Source: Neocallimastix lanati (nom. inval.) (taxonomy: Eukaryota > Neocallimastigomycota > Neocallimastigomycetes > Neocallimastigales > Neocallimastigaceae). From it: a DNA stretch of 47,262 nt. The position numbers and the translations under genes are program-made. Position 1 is the stretch's first letter, and each line of letters starts with the position of its first letter. Positions 8,991 to 22,464 of this stretch are shown here, in pieces. The DNA lies in the NCBI GenBank assembly GCA_016946835.1, contig JACVTC010000320.1, positions 1 to 47,262 of the forward strand. The letters are read 5' to 3'. The notes under the pieces were generated by a model. It was not told where the DNA came from, did not search any database, and saw nothing but the letters and a program-made list of their open reading frames with translations.

Positions 8991-10769
8991 TTAAAAATAA
9001 ATATTTAAATATAATTATATAATGTATTATCGAAAATGTAAAGTAAAAATATATAGAAAATAAAATTATAAAAATAAAATAAAATAAATAGTAGAATATG
9101 ATTATAAAGAAAATTTGAATAAAATAAAATAAACTGAATAGTAGAATATAAATATAAATAAAAACTTGAATACTATTAAGTAAAATAAGTATATAAGTAA
9201 TATAAATAAGTAAAGCAATAATAAAAATAAAATAAAATAAATTAAAATAAAATAAAAGTGAAGTAATATGAAAGTTTATGTATTGATAATAATAAAATGA
9301 AATAAATGGTGAAGTAAAATAAGAATAGAGTATTAATAAAAATAAAAAAATAAAATAGATATTGAAGTAATACAAGAATAAAGAATAAAGAAAATAAAAT
9401 TAAAAAAAATAAAATTAAAAAAAAAATAGTAGAGTAATATAAGAATAAAGTATTAATAGTAATAAAATAAAAAAAAATAGTAAATATATAAGAGTATAGT
9501 ATAAATAAAAATAAAAAAAAATAAGAAATTGATATAAGAATAATGTATTAATAGTAATAAAATAAAATAAATAGTGAAGTAATATAAGAATAATGTATTA
9601 ATAGTAATAAAATAAAATAAATAGTGAAGTAATATAAGAATAAAGTAGTAATAGTAATAAAATAAAATAAATAGTGAATATAAGAATAGAGTATTAATAA
9701 AATTAAAAAAAAAATAAATAGAGAAGTAATATAAGAATAAAGTATTAATAAAATAAAAAAAATTAGTAAAGAAATATAAGAATAAAGTATTAATAAAAAT
9801 AAAAAAATAATAATAAAGTAATATAAGAGTAAAGTATTAATAAAAATAAAATAAAAAAAATAGTGAAGTAATATAATAGTAAAGTATTAATAAAATTTAA
9901 ATAAAAAAAATAATAGAGTAATATAAGAATAAAGTATTAATAAAAATAAAATAAAAATAGTGAAGTAATATAAAAATAAAATATTTATATAATTAAAATA
10001 AAATAAATAGTGAAGTATTATATAAGAATAAAATATTAATAAAAATAAAAAAAATAAAAAAAATAAAATAAAATAAAAAAATAAAATAAAATAAAAAAAA
10101 TAAAGTAAAAAAATAAAATAAAAAAAATAGTGAAGTAATATAAGAGTAAAGTATTAATAAAAAAAAAAACAGTATAGTAATATAAGAATAAAGTATTAAT
10201 AAAAATAAAAAAAAAATAAAATAAAATAAAAAAAATAGTAAAAATAAGAGTAAAGTATTAATAAAAATAAAATAAAAAAAATAGTAGAGTAATATAAGAA
10301 TAAAGTATTAATAAAAATAAAAAAAAAAATAATGAAGTTATATAAGAATAAAATATTAATATAATTAAAATGAAATAAATAGTGAAGTATTATATAAGAA
10401 TAAGGTATTAATAAAAATAAAATAAAATAAAAAAATAAAATAAAATAAAAAAATAAAATAAAATAAAAAAAATAAAATAAAATAAAAAAATAGTAAAAAT
10501 AAGAGTAATGTATTAATAAAAATAAAATAATAAAAAATATTAAAGTAATATAAGAGTAAAGTATTAATAAAAATAAAAAAAATAATAAAGTAATATAAGA
10601 ATAAAGTATTAATAAAAATAAAATAAAAAAAATAGTGAAGTAATATAATAGTAAAGTATTAATAAAATTTAAATAAAAAAAATAATAGAGTAATATAAGA
10701 ATAAAGTATTAATAAAAATAAAATAAAAAAAATAGTAGAATAATATAATGGTAAAGTATTAATAAAAAT

Positions 10770-12560
10770 AAAATAAAAAAAATAGTGAAGTAATATAATA
10801 GTAAAGTATTAATAGTAATAATAAAAATAAATAGTAAAGTAATATAAGAATAAATTATTAATATAATTAAAATAAAAAAAAATAGTAAATATAAGAATAA
10901 GGTATTAATAGTAATAAAATAAAAAAAATAGTAGAATAATATAATAGTAAAGTATTAATAAAAATAAAAAAAAATAAATAGTAAAGTAATATAAGAATAA
11001 AGTATTAATATAATTAAAATAAAAAAAATAGTAGAGCAATATAATAGTAAAGTATTAATAAAAATAAAAAAAATAAATAGTAAAGTAATATATGAATAAA
11101 GTATTAATAAAAATAAAATAAAAAAAGTAGTAGAATAATATAATAGTAAAGTATTAATAAAAATAAAAAAAATAATAAAGTAATATAAGAATAATATATT
11201 AATAGAAATAAAATAAAATAAATAGTAAAGAAATATAGGAATAAAGTATTTATAAAAATTAAAAAAAAATAGTAGAATAATATAATAGAAAAGTATTAAT
11301 AAAAATAAAAAAAAATAAAGTAATATAATAGTAAAGTATTAATAAAAATAAAATAAAAAAAATAGTATAGTAATATAAGAATAAAGTATTAACAGTAATA
11401 AAATAAAAAAATAGTAGAATAATATAATAGTAAAGTATTAATAAAAATAAAAAAAATAAATAGTAAAGTAATATAAGAATAAAGTATTAATATAATTAAA
11501 ATAAAAAAAATAGTAGAGCAATATAATAGTAAAGTATTAATAAAAATAAAAAAAATAATATAGTAATATAAGAATAATATATTAATAGAAATAAAATAAA
11601 ATAAAAGTAAAATAAAAAAAAATAATAAAGTAATATAATAATAAATTATTAATAAAAATAAAAAATAAATAGTTTAGCAACATAAGAATAAAGTATTAAT
11701 AAAAATAAAATAAAATTAATAGTGGACTATTATATAAGAATATTAGAATAAAGTATTAATAAAAATAAAAAAAAATAATAAAGTAATATATGAATTGAGT
11801 ATTAATAAAATTAAAAAAGGTAAAATAAAATAAAAAAATAAAATAAAATAAAAAAAAAATAAAAAAAAAGTGAAGTAATAAATAAGAGTAATGTATTAAT
11901 AAAAATAAAATAATGAAAAATAGTAAAATAATATAAGAGTATAGTATTAATAAAAATAAAAAAAAAAATAGTGAAGTAATATAATAGTAAAGTATTAATA
12001 GTAATAATAAAAATAAATAGTAAAGTAATATAAGAATAAATTATTAATATAATTAAAATAAAAAAAAATAGTAAATATAAGAATAAGGTATTAATAGTAA
12101 TAAAATAAAAAAAATAGTAGAATAATATAATAGTAAAGTATTAATAAAAATAAAAAAAATAAATAGTAAAGTAATATAAGAATAAAGTATTAATATAATT
12201 AAAATAAAAAAAATAGTAGAGCAATATAATAGTAAAGTATTAATAAAAACAAAAAAAATAATAAAGTAATATAAGAATAATATATTAATAGAAATAAAAT
12301 AAAATAAATAGTGAAGAAATATAGGAATAAAGTATTTATAAAAATTAAAAAAAAATAGTAGAATAATATAATAGTAAAGTATTAATAAAAATAAAAAAAA
12401 AATAAAGTAATATAATAGTAAAGTATTAATAAAAATAAAATAAAAAAAATAGTAGAGTAATATAAGAATAAAGTATTAACAGTAATAAAATAAAAAAATA
12501 GTAGAATAATATAATAGTAAAGTATTAATAAAAATAAAAAAAATAAATAGTAAAGTAATA
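10770..12560. repeat. Higher-order duplication in the satellite, ~1.19 kb offset
   Basis: The segment from about 10770 to 11500 recurs from about 11960 to 12560. Rare variants recur in the same order in both: AATAAGGTATTAATAGTAAT, TAGTAGAGCAATATAATAG, and GAAATATAGGAATAAAGTA. The copies differ by about one unit of length. This shows unequal exchange or block duplication within the array. Confidence 0.75.
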
Positions 12561-12964
12561 TATGAATAAAGTATTAATAAAAATAAAATAAAAAAAATAG
12601 TAGAATAATATAATAGTAAAGTATTAATAAAAATAAAAAAAATAGTAAAGTAATATAGGAGTAAAGTATTAATAAAAATAAAAAAGAAATTGTGATGTAA
12701 TATAAGAATAAATTATTAATAAAAATAAAATAAAATAAATAGTGAATATAAGAATATAATATTAATAAAATTAAAAAAAAAATAAATAGAGAAGTAATAT
12801 AAGAATAAAGTATTAAAAAAAATAAAAAAAAAATAATAAATATAAGAATAAAATAAAAAAAATAAAATAAAATAAAAAAATAAAATAAAATAAAATAAAA
12901 TAAAATAAAATAAAAAAATAAAATAAAATAAAAAAAATAAAATAAAAAAATAAAATAAAATAAA

Positions 12965-14095
12965 AGTGAAGTAATAAATAAAAGTAATGTATTAATAAAA
13001 ATAAAATAATAAAAAATAGTGAAGTAATATAAGAGTAAAGTATTAATAAAATTAGAAAAATAAATAGTGAAGTATTATATAAGTATAAAGTATTAATAAA
13101 AATAAAATAAAAAATTAAAGTAATATAATAGTAAAGTATTAATAAAAATAAAAAAAAAGTAATAAAGTAATATAATAGTAAAGTATTAATAAAAATAAAA
13201 TAAAAATTAGATAGTGAATCAATATTAGAATAAAGGATTAATAAAATTAAAAAAAAAATAGTGTATATAAGAGTAAGGTATTAATAAAAATAAAATAAAA
13301 AAAATAAATAGTGAATATAAGTATAGAATATTAATACAATTAAAAAAAAATAAATAGTTTAGCAACATAAGAATAAAGTATTAAAAAAAATAAAAAAAAT
13401 AAATAGTGAATATAAGAATAGAATATTAATACAATTAAAAAAAAATAAATAGAGAAGTAATATAAGAATAAAGCATTAAAAAAAATAAAAAAAAATAATA
13501 AATATAAGAATAAAGTATTAATAAAAATAAAATAAAAATAGTGAAATAATATAAGAATAAAATATTTATATAATTAAAATAAAATAAAAAGTGAAGTATT
13601 ATATAAGAATAAAATATTAATAAAAATAAAAAAAAATAAAATAAAATAAAAAAATAAAATAAAATAAAAAATAAAATAAAATAAAATAAAATAAAATAAA
13701 AAAATAAAATAAAATAAAAAAAATAAAATAAAAAAATAAAATAAAAAAAAAGTGAAGTAATAAATAAAAGTAATGTATTAATAAAAATAAAATAATAAAA
13801 AAATAGTGAAGTAATATAAGAGTAAAGTATTAATAAAATTAAAAAAATAAATAGTGAAGTATTATATAAGTATAAAGTATTAATAAAAATAAAATAAAAA
13901 AATAAAGTAATATAATAGTAAAGTATTAATAAAAATAAAAAAAAAAGTAATAAAGTAATATAATAGTGAAGTATTAATAAAAATAAAATAAAAATTAGAT
14001 AGTGAATCAATATTAGAATAAAGGATTAATAAAATTAAAAAAAATAGTGTATATAAGAGTAAGGTATTAATAAAAATAAAATAAAAAAAATAATA
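12965..14095. repeat. Higher-order duplication in the satellite, 786-bp offset
   Basis: 12965-13310 and 13751-14095 are near-identical. Both carry GTAATAAATAAAAGTAATG, then TTAGATAGTGAATCAATATT, then TAGTGTATATAAGAGTAAGG at the same spacing. Confidence 0.8.
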
Positions 14096-15640
14096 ATATA
14101 ATATAAGAATAAAATATTAATAAAATTAAAATAAAAAAAATAGTGATGTAATATAAGAGTAATGTATTAATAAAAATAAAATAATAATGATATAAAAGAG
14201 TTAAGTATTAATAAAAATAAAAAAATAATAATAAAGTAATATAAGAATAAAGTATTAATAAAAATAAAAAAAAATAATAAAGAAATATAAGAATAAATTA
14301 TTAATAAAAAAAATAATAAATATAAGAATAAAGTATTATTAAAATAAAAAAAATAATAAAGAAATATAAGAATAAAGTATTAATAAAAATAAAAAATAAA
14401 TAGTTTAGAAACATAAGAATAAATTATTAATAAAAATAAAATAAAAAAAATAAATAATGAAGTAATATAAGAGTAAATTATTAATAGAAAAAAAAAATAG
14501 TGAAGTAAAATATAAGAGTGAAGTATTAATAAAAATAGAATAAAGTAAATAGAGAAGTAATATAATAATAAATTATTAATAAAAATAAAAAAATAGTAGA
14601 GTAATATAAGAATAAAGTATTAACAGTAATAAAATAAAAAAAAATAGTAGAGTAATATAAGAACAAAGTATTAATAAAATTAAAAAAAAAATAGTAAATT
14701 AATACATAAGAGTAAAGTATTAATAAAAATAAAAAAAAATAGTAAAGTAATATATGAGTAAAGTATTAATAAAAATAAAAAAAAAATAGTAAAGTAATAT
14801 AGGAGTAAAGTATTAATAAAAATAAAAAAGAAATTGTGATGTAATATAGGAGTAAAGTATTAATAAAAATAAAAAAGAAATTGTGATGTAATATAAGAAT
14901 AAATTATTAATAAAAATAAAATAAAATAAATAGTGAATATAAGAATAGAATATTAATAAAATTAAAAAAAAATAAATAGAGAAGTAATATAAGAATAAAG
15001 TATTATTAAAATAAAAAAAAATAATAAAGAAATATAAGAATAAAGTATTAATAAAAAATAAAAAAAAACAATAGAGTAATATAAGAATAAAGTATTAATA
15101 AAAATAAAAAAATAATAAAGTAATATAAAAATAAAGTATTAATAAAATTAAAAAAAAAAATAGTAGAGTAATATAATAGTAAAGTATTAATAAAAATAAA
15201 AAAAAAATAATGAAGTAATATAATAATAAATTATTAATAAAAATAAAATAAAAAAATAATGAAGTAATATAATAATAAATTATTAATAAAAATTAAATAA
15301 AAAAAAATAGTAGAGTAATATAAGAATAAAGTATTAATAAAAATAGAATAAAGTAAATAGAGAAGTAATATAATAATAAATTATTAATAAAAATAAAAAA
15401 AAATAGTAGAGTAATATAAGAATAGAGTATTAACAGTAATAAAATAAAAAAAATAGTAATATAAGAATTGAGTATTAATAAAATTAAAAAAAAAATAGTG
15501 AAGTAATACAAGAGTAAAATATTAATAAAAATAAAATAAAAAAAGTAATAAAGTAATATAAGAATAAATTATTAATAAAAATAAAATAAAAAAAGTAATA
15601 AAGTAATATAAGAATAAATTATTAATAAAAATAAAATAAA

Positions 15641-17158
15641 ATATTGAAGTAATATAAGAATTGAGTATCAATAAAATTTAAATAAAAAAACAGTGAAGTA
15701 AAATAAGAATAAAGTATTAATAAAATTAAAAAAAAAATAAATAAAAAATGTGAAGTAAAATAAAAGAGAAAAGTATTAATAAAAATACTAAAGTAATATA
15801 AAAGAGTAAAGTATAAATAGAAATAAAATAAAATAAAATAAAGTGAAGTAATATGAAAGTGTAATGTATTGATAATAATAAAATAAAATAAATAAAATAG
15901 AGAAATAATATAAGACTAAAGTATTAATAAAAATAAAATAAAAAAATAATGAAGTAATATAATAATAAATTATTAATAAAAATTAAATAAAAATAAAATA
16001 GTAGAGTAATATAAGAATAAAGTATTAATAAAAATAGAATAAAGTAAATAGAGAAGTAATATAATAATAAATTATTAATAAAAATAAAAAAAATAGTAAA
16101 TATAAGAATAAAGTATTAAGAGTAATAAAATTAAAAAAAATACAAATATAAGAATTGAGTATTAATAAAATTAAAAAAAAAATAGTAAATTAATACATAA
16201 GAGTAAAGTATTAATAAAAATAAAATAAAAAAAGTAATAAAGTAATATAAGAATAAATTATTAATAAAAATAAAATAAAAAAATAGTGAATATAAGAATA
16301 GATTATTAATAAAAATAAAATAAAAAAATAATAAATTAATATATAAGAGTAAAGTATTAATAAAAATAAAAAAAAATAGTAGAGTAATATAAGAATAAAG
16401 TTTTAATATAATTAAAATAAAATAAATAGTGAAGTATTATATAAGTATAAAGTATTAATAAAAATAAAAAAAAATAATAAAGAAATATAAGAATAAAGTA
16501 TTAATAGTAATAAAATAAAAAAAAATAGTAGAGTAATATAAGAATAAAGTTTTAATATAATTAAAATAAAATAAATAGTGAAGTATTATATAAGTATAAA
16601 GTATTAATAAAAATAAAAAAAAATAATAAAGAAATATAAGAATAAAGTATTAATAGTAATAAAATAAAAAAAAATAGTAGAGTAATATAAGAATAAAGTA
16701 TTAATAAAAATAAAAAAAAAATAAATAGAGAAGTAATATAAGAATAAATAATTAATAGAAATAAAGTAAAAAAATAAATAATGAAGTAATATAAGAGTAA
16801 ATTATTAATAGAAAAAAAATAGTGAAATAAAATATAAGAGTAAAGTATTAATAAAAATAAAATAAAATATTGAAGTAATATAAGAATTGAGTATCAATAA
16901 AATTTAAATAAAAAAACAGTGAAGTAAAATAAGAATAAAGTATTAATAAAATTAAAAAAAAAAATAAATAAAAAATGTGAAGTAAAATAAAAGAGAAAAG
17001 TATTAATAAAAATACTAAAGTAATATAAAAGAGTAAAGTATAAATAGAAATAAAATAAAATAAAATAAAGTGAAGTAATATGAAAGTGTAATGTATTGAT
17101 AATAATAAAATAAAATAAATAAAATAGAGAAATAATATAAGACTAAAGTATTAATAAA
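15641..17158. repeat. Higher-order duplication in the satellite, 1226-bp offset
   Basis: 15641-15932 recurs almost base for base as 16867-17158. Shared rare features include GAATTGAGTATCAATAAAAT, GAAAGTGTAATGTATTGATA and GAAATAATATAAGACTAAAG. This is the youngest-looking duplication in the array. Confidence 0.85.
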
Positions 17159-18025
17159 ATTAAAAAAAAAAAATAGTAAATACATAATAGTGAAGTATTA
17201 ATAAAAAAATTAAAAAAATAGTAAAGTGATATATAAAAGTTAAGTGTTACTAAAAATAAAAATAAAATTAAATAAAATAAAATATGTAGGGAAATAATAT
17301 AAAATATTAAAGTATTAATAAAAATAAAATAAAATAAAATAAAAAACTAAACTAAATAAAAAAAATAATATAAAAATAATATAAAAATAATATAAAAATA
17401 ATATAAAAAAAAGTAGAAAAAAAGTAAAATAAAATAAAAAAATAAAGTGAAATAAAAAATAACTAAAATAAAAAAAATAAAATAAAATAAAAAAAAAGAA
17501 AATAAGAAAATTATTTTATGTATCAATTTTGACTATAAATATTATCATTTATCAATAAATTTACAAATATTATTATATAATAATTTGCTTTTAAATATTT
17601 TCTATTTCTTATTAATTGTTTAATAATCAAATATATATTTATATAAATATGATAATAGTTGTTTCTATTAAAACTTTTTTAAATTTTAAAAATTATAGTA
17701 AAACGGGAATATTGTAAAGATATAAAAATTAAAATATTTATTTAATATTGAGTCATTAATATGAAATTATAAATAAATTTAAGTAATAAATTAATTAGAA
17801 ATACTATTACAATATTTTTATATTATAATGAAAATAATTAATATTAAAATATATTTTAACAAAGATATAATACTATTATAAAACAAATTATATAAATATA
17901 TATATATTTGTTTTATTTTTATAGTATAATTTTATACTACCAATATTATACTATAAAAACTATTCTATATTTTATTGATTATAGGTTACTTTATATATTA
18001 AAAATTTTTTGAAGTTATCATTATA

Positions 18026-18032
18026 ATTATTA

Positions 18033-18086
<54 letters not shown>

Positions 18087-18089
18087 TTT

Positions 18090-18136
<47 letters not shown>

Positions 18137-18182
18137 TTTTTGTTTTTGTTTTTGCTTTTATTTTTGTTTTTGTTTTTGTTTG
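18026..18182. repeat. Compound microsatellite: (ATT)n, poly-T, (TTTTTG)n
   Basis: (ATT)n runs to 18086, a run of 44 T spans about 18092-18135, and TTTTTG-type hexamers follow to 18182, with one variant unit containing GCTTTTA. Confidence 0.95.
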
Positions 18183-18437
18183 TTCTGTTTATTATATGAT
18201 TTTAATAACTAAAAAATATATTATAATTAACTATTATAATTAATAAATATATGATTATTAAAAAAAATAATACTTTATAATTTTTATTAAATTGTTTATC
18301 GCCAATAAAATTTGTTATATTAAAAAAGGAAAAAAAAGATTTATTTTAATTTAATAGGCTATATTATAGATATATAGGATATAATTTATTGTATAATACA
18401 TTAATTTTGAAATTAATTATTTTTATAAATTTTTCAA

Positions 18438-18505
18438 ATATTCAAGTGGATGTAGATCAATCAAATTATTTAATTAATTTAATATCTCTACATCCACTTG
18501 AATAT
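18438..18505. other. Perfect 19-bp inverted repeat (hairpin)
   Basis: TATTCAAGTGGATGTAGA at 18439-18456 and TCTACATCCACTTGAATA at 18487-18504 are exact inverse copies; one further A-T pair extends the stem to 19 bp. The loop is 30 nt of A/T. The arms are distinctly richer in G and C than the surrounding spacer, so chance is unlikely. Candidates are a small structured RNA, a minimal mobile-element relic or a protein-binding palindrome. Confidence 0.8.
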
Positions 18506-20538
18506 AAAATAACTAAAGTGGATATTATAAAAATATATTTAAATGTATAAATTAATAATATTAAAATTTAATTTTAATATACCGAAATACGTTTTTATAA
18601 AATTTTTTAAGAAATATTATATGAAATTTTATTATAGATGATATTCTATTAATATAATTAATTTAACTTTAAATACTTAAATTTTTGTACTTAAATTCAT
18701 AAATAAATAAGAAAATATTTTAAAAAATAAATTAATAACTATTCAAATAAAAACATTAAAATGCATATTTTTATAAATAATGTTTCATTCGTTTTATATT
18801 ATATTATAATATATTACACTATGTTACTATATCATCATATTACATACATTTTTATTATAATTTTTTTTTCAAAACATATATTAAAGTAATATACTTAATC
18901 ATAATATTTAATTTAAATTAATTATAATCTTTAATTTAATATTATGAATAATTTTTAGAAATTTAATAAATAAGATTCTGTATTAAAAAAAATGAAATCG
19001 TTAAAATGGATATATATATATATTATATTTATTCAGATTAAAATTAAATTATATTAGATTATATAATATGACGTCAAAAATTATAATTTAATAATCAAAT
19101 AATAAATTAATTTTAAGTAAACAACATTTTTAAAAACATGCATTATTAATATAAGTAATTTTTTAATCTTAAAATATTAATAATTATTTTTAAGATATAA
19201 AATGATTTAAATAATAAACATAAAATTTTATATGATATATTCTATATTTAATTTTTTATATAACATTATTTCATTAAATAAAATTTGTAATTACGAAATA
19301 TTATATCAATCGTTAATAAAAAAATTTTTTAATATTAATTTTTTATCAATATAACTAGTTTAATATTAATATATAAAATAAAATAATAAATATTAAGTGA
19401 ATAAAAAGGAATATTATATATAATAATAATAATAAAATAAATTAATTTATTTTTATACTTGTTAAAGAACATAACTTAAAAAAATATTTTTAAGCAACAA
19501 TAAAAACAACAAAAAAAAGTAAAATTAACAAAAACTTTATATACAAAATTAATAAAATTTCGTTAATATATTAAATTTATTAATTAAATTATAATAAATA
19601 TTATATTTTATATAAAAATGATATATATAAAAACTTTTGTATTATTTAATTATTAATTCTATTCATATTGTTTTAAAATAAAAAAATATAATTTTAATAA
19701 AAAAACGGTTCTTTCAAACATTTTTTTTTTAATTGGATAGTTAAGCAAATCTTATAAATATAAAATCATATTTTAATTTTTTATATTTAATTAAAACTTT
19801 TTATTTAATATGATATTATTTAAGATTTTAAATTAAAATTAGTACTACAGAAAAAAAACAGTAATTAAAAAAGGAAAATAAAATGAATATTAAGTTATTT
19901 GAGTTATTTGATTAATATATATATTATTATATAAAGTTTGTTAAAATTTAACATAATGTTATAATTTTTTAAAAAAAAAACATTACTTATTTATCATTAA
20001 TTATAAATCATATATTATTATATAATAAATACTTATATCAACATATTAAGCATTCAAAATTTAATATATAATAAAATAATATATTATACTCTATTAATTT
20101 TTATTTACTTCTCATAAATTTATATAAATAATATTTTAAATAAAAATTATTTCAAAATAAATTATTTACTTTTTATATATTTTTATTTATTTATTTATTT
20201 TATTTTATTTAATTTTACAATTTTATAATTTACTTTTTATTATCATGTATTTTTGTATATTTTATTTTCTATATTGCGTTTTTATATATTTTTTTTATTA
20301 TATTTATATATATATTTTTTTTATATTTTTTATATTTTTTTTATTATATATTTTTTTTTATTATATTTTTATGTTTTTATTTTAATATATTTTCATATAT
20401 AAATATATTTTTTTTTATTTCTATTTATTTAATTTTTATATTTATATATATATATATTTTATTTTGGTTTATTTAATTTTTAATTTTATATTTAATTTTG
20501 TTTAAAATTTATTTTGGATTTTTGACTATTAAAATTTT

Positions 20539-21069
20539 TTATATTAATATATTCATAGCAATAATAAAAGAAGCAAATAAAGAAATAGAAATTTTTGTTG
20601 CAGATGATTCCTTAGTATTATTTTCAATTTTATCATTTGTCATAGAATTAGAAGTATTTGTAGAAGTTTCATTTTTTACTTTTTCATCGGATTTTTTATC
20701 GTTATTTTTATTTTCATTTTTTGATGATTGAATAACAGAATTAGTAGAATTTTCAGAGGAAGAACAAATTTTAGAATAAATAGAATTAAGTTCGTCAATT
20801 GTTACTATTAAAGATTTAATCATTACTTTTTCTTGTTCTGTTGTACAAGAAGAACTTATACTTTCAGGTAATTTCATATTCATACATTCAGTATGAGAAC
20901 AAATATTTAAATCACTTGCCTTTCCCATATTTACGCAATTGGTTATGGCTTTTCCTTCATTGCTATTTTCATATTCTCTTAGAACACTATTACATTTTTC
21001 ACCTAACTGTGCCATAACAGTCATCTTAATGCACACAAAAAGTAATAATAATTTAAATGTAAAATTCAT
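20539..21069 (-). CDS. Small secreted six-cysteine protein, probably GPI-anchored
   Basis: The 176-residue protein starts with a clear signal peptide (residues 1-20, cleavage likely after TVMA). The mature part has exactly six Cys (26, 45, 57, 62, 75, 102), enough for three disulfides, within residues 21-102. A Ser/Asn/Lys/Glu-rich linker with several N-X-S/T sites (about 103-158) follows, then a hydrophobic C-terminus (about 160-176, ISISLFASFIIAMNILI) preceded by small residues, which is the layout of a GPI-attachment signal. It would sit on the cell wall or plasma membrane. The six-Cys pattern recalls fungal surface proteins in general, but I cannot assign it to CFEM or any other named family. 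The ATG at 21067-21069 is the first in frame. It is transcribed alone, flanked by A/T spacer. Confidence 0.8.
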   Translation of the reverse strand: MNFTFKLLLLFVCIKMTVMAQLGEKCNSVLREYENSNEGKAITNCVNMGKASDLNICSHTECMNMKLPESISSSCTTEQEKVMIKSLIVTIDELNSIYSKICSSSENSTNSVIQSSKNENKNNDKKSDEKVKNETSTNTSNSMTNDKIENNTKESSATKISISLFASFIIAMNILI

Positions 21070-22464
21070 CTTTTATTATTCCTCTAATATTTTATTATTT
21101 TTAAGTTATTTTTTAAAACCTTTAGTTGCTTTATTAATTTTTTAATATATATATAATTTTTAAAAAAATATACCTTTAAATAAATTATTTATACATATAT
21201 TGTTGTATATATATATTTTTTTCCCTTATTTTTTTTTTTATTTTTTTTTTTTTAATAATATAATAATTATTATAATAATATATTGGTCACGTAAAAATAA
21301 AATAGTAAATTTATTAAATTAAATAAAAATTTAATATTTAATAATAATTAGAAAGAATTATTGCTACTACTTATTAATTCTAATTGGTTTAATAAATAAA
21401 GAATTAACTTTTAATAATAATTGGAAAACATTACTTTCACTACCTAATAATTATGATTGGTTTAATAAATAAATATTTATTTTTTATTTTATTGCTTATT
21501 TAATTAAAACTATTGCGTTTGTAAAGAAAAATTGATTAATTAATTAAAAATTGTGTAATGAAATCTAAAAAAAGTTTTATTATTCAAAACAAAAAATATT
21601 TTTATAGTACTATTACTATATATTAAAATTTTAAAAATCGATATAATTCTAGTATATTATAAGTATACTATATTATATTGTAATATTGTTAATTTTGTAG
21701 TATACTATAATAATATAATATAAAGTAATATATTAGTTTATAATTTATTTTCACATCCATATTAATAAAGAATTTATATATATAGCAATAAATAAAATAT
21801 TTTATAAAAATATTTTATTGTTAAAAAAAATATTTTTATAGTACTATTGTATTCAAATAATTTATGTTATATCGATAAATTTATAGATTATTTTTTTTTT
21901 TAAATTTTTAATCTATTTAATTTATATTTATAAAAATATATGTATTTATAATAATGTAATGGTAATGAAGATCATAGTTATTAATACTTCTTTTATTTTT
22001 ATTTTTTACCTATTTAAATTACGTATATTAAAATATTTTATTATTATTATTATTATTTTATTTTAATTTCATCACCTTTATTTATTTATTTATTTATTCA
22101 CTATTACATTATTTTTCCTTTTCTTCATTTCAATTTTAAAATATTTTATAGTTAATATTTATTAATATATATATTATATAGTTATATATATTATTTATTA
22201 TTTAAATTTAAATTCGATTATAATAAGTATAAATAATATACATATTTATTAAATCTTAATATATCATCATTTTAATATTTATAATAATTATTTAATAAAT
22301 TTATCTATAATAAACATGTATGTATATTTAGTAGCTATTATTTATAATTAATTTTATTTTTTTTATATTATATATATTAAATTATTTATATATAATTTTA
22401 ATATATATAATTACTAATTTTAATTGATTTTTTAAAAATGACATTATATCAATAACTTTTGGTT
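21070..22464. other. AT-rich spacer with short repeats
   Basis: No coding frame seen. It holds a two-copy tandem repeat at about 21341-21475 and two copies of AAATATTTTTATAGTACTAT near 21593 and 21830. AT-rich promoter sequence for the secreted six-Cys gene must lie just right of 21069. Confidence 0.65.
21341..21475. repeat. Two-copy imperfect tandem repeat (~68 bp)
   Basis: Both copies run from TTAATAATAATT through a CTAC block to ATTGGTTTAATAAATAAA. Confidence 0.6.

Larger units (their letters stand above)
9040..17510. repeat. Large ~50-bp satellite array
   Basis: About 8.5 kb is built from degenerate units of about 45-55 bp with cores GTGAAGTAATATAAGAATA and AAGTATTAATAAAAATAA joined by variable AAATAAAATAAA stretches. 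Units vary by substitutions (AGTAGAGTAATA, AGTAAATATAAG) and by length of the A/T linker. The + strand contains G but almost no C throughout. The left edge is blurred (9040-9240) and the right edge falls near 17510. No gene is embedded. The minus-strand open frames rich in Phe, Leu, Ile and Tyr (8968-9375, 13435-14010, 15293-15511) are translations of the repeat and not genes. Function is unknown; a heterochromatic, centromeric or subtelomeric role is only inference. Confidence 0.93.
17511..20538. other. AT-rich spacer, no gene seen
   Basis: About 3 kb of A/T with a TTA microsatellite, a 44-base poly-T run, a TTTTTG-type repeat and one strong hairpin, each listed separately. I find no coding frame with mixed composition. 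Confidence 0.7.

Noticed and set aside
13435-14010. 191-codon minus-strand open frame rich in Phe/Leu/Ile/Tyr (also 8968-9375 and 15293-15511)
   Set aside because: These are direct translations of the C-poor satellite; the protein repeats with the satellite period and has no start context or composition of a gene.
9040-17510. CRISPR-like regularly spaced repeats
   Set aside because: The units are contiguous degenerate satellite without unique spacers, in a eukaryotic setting.
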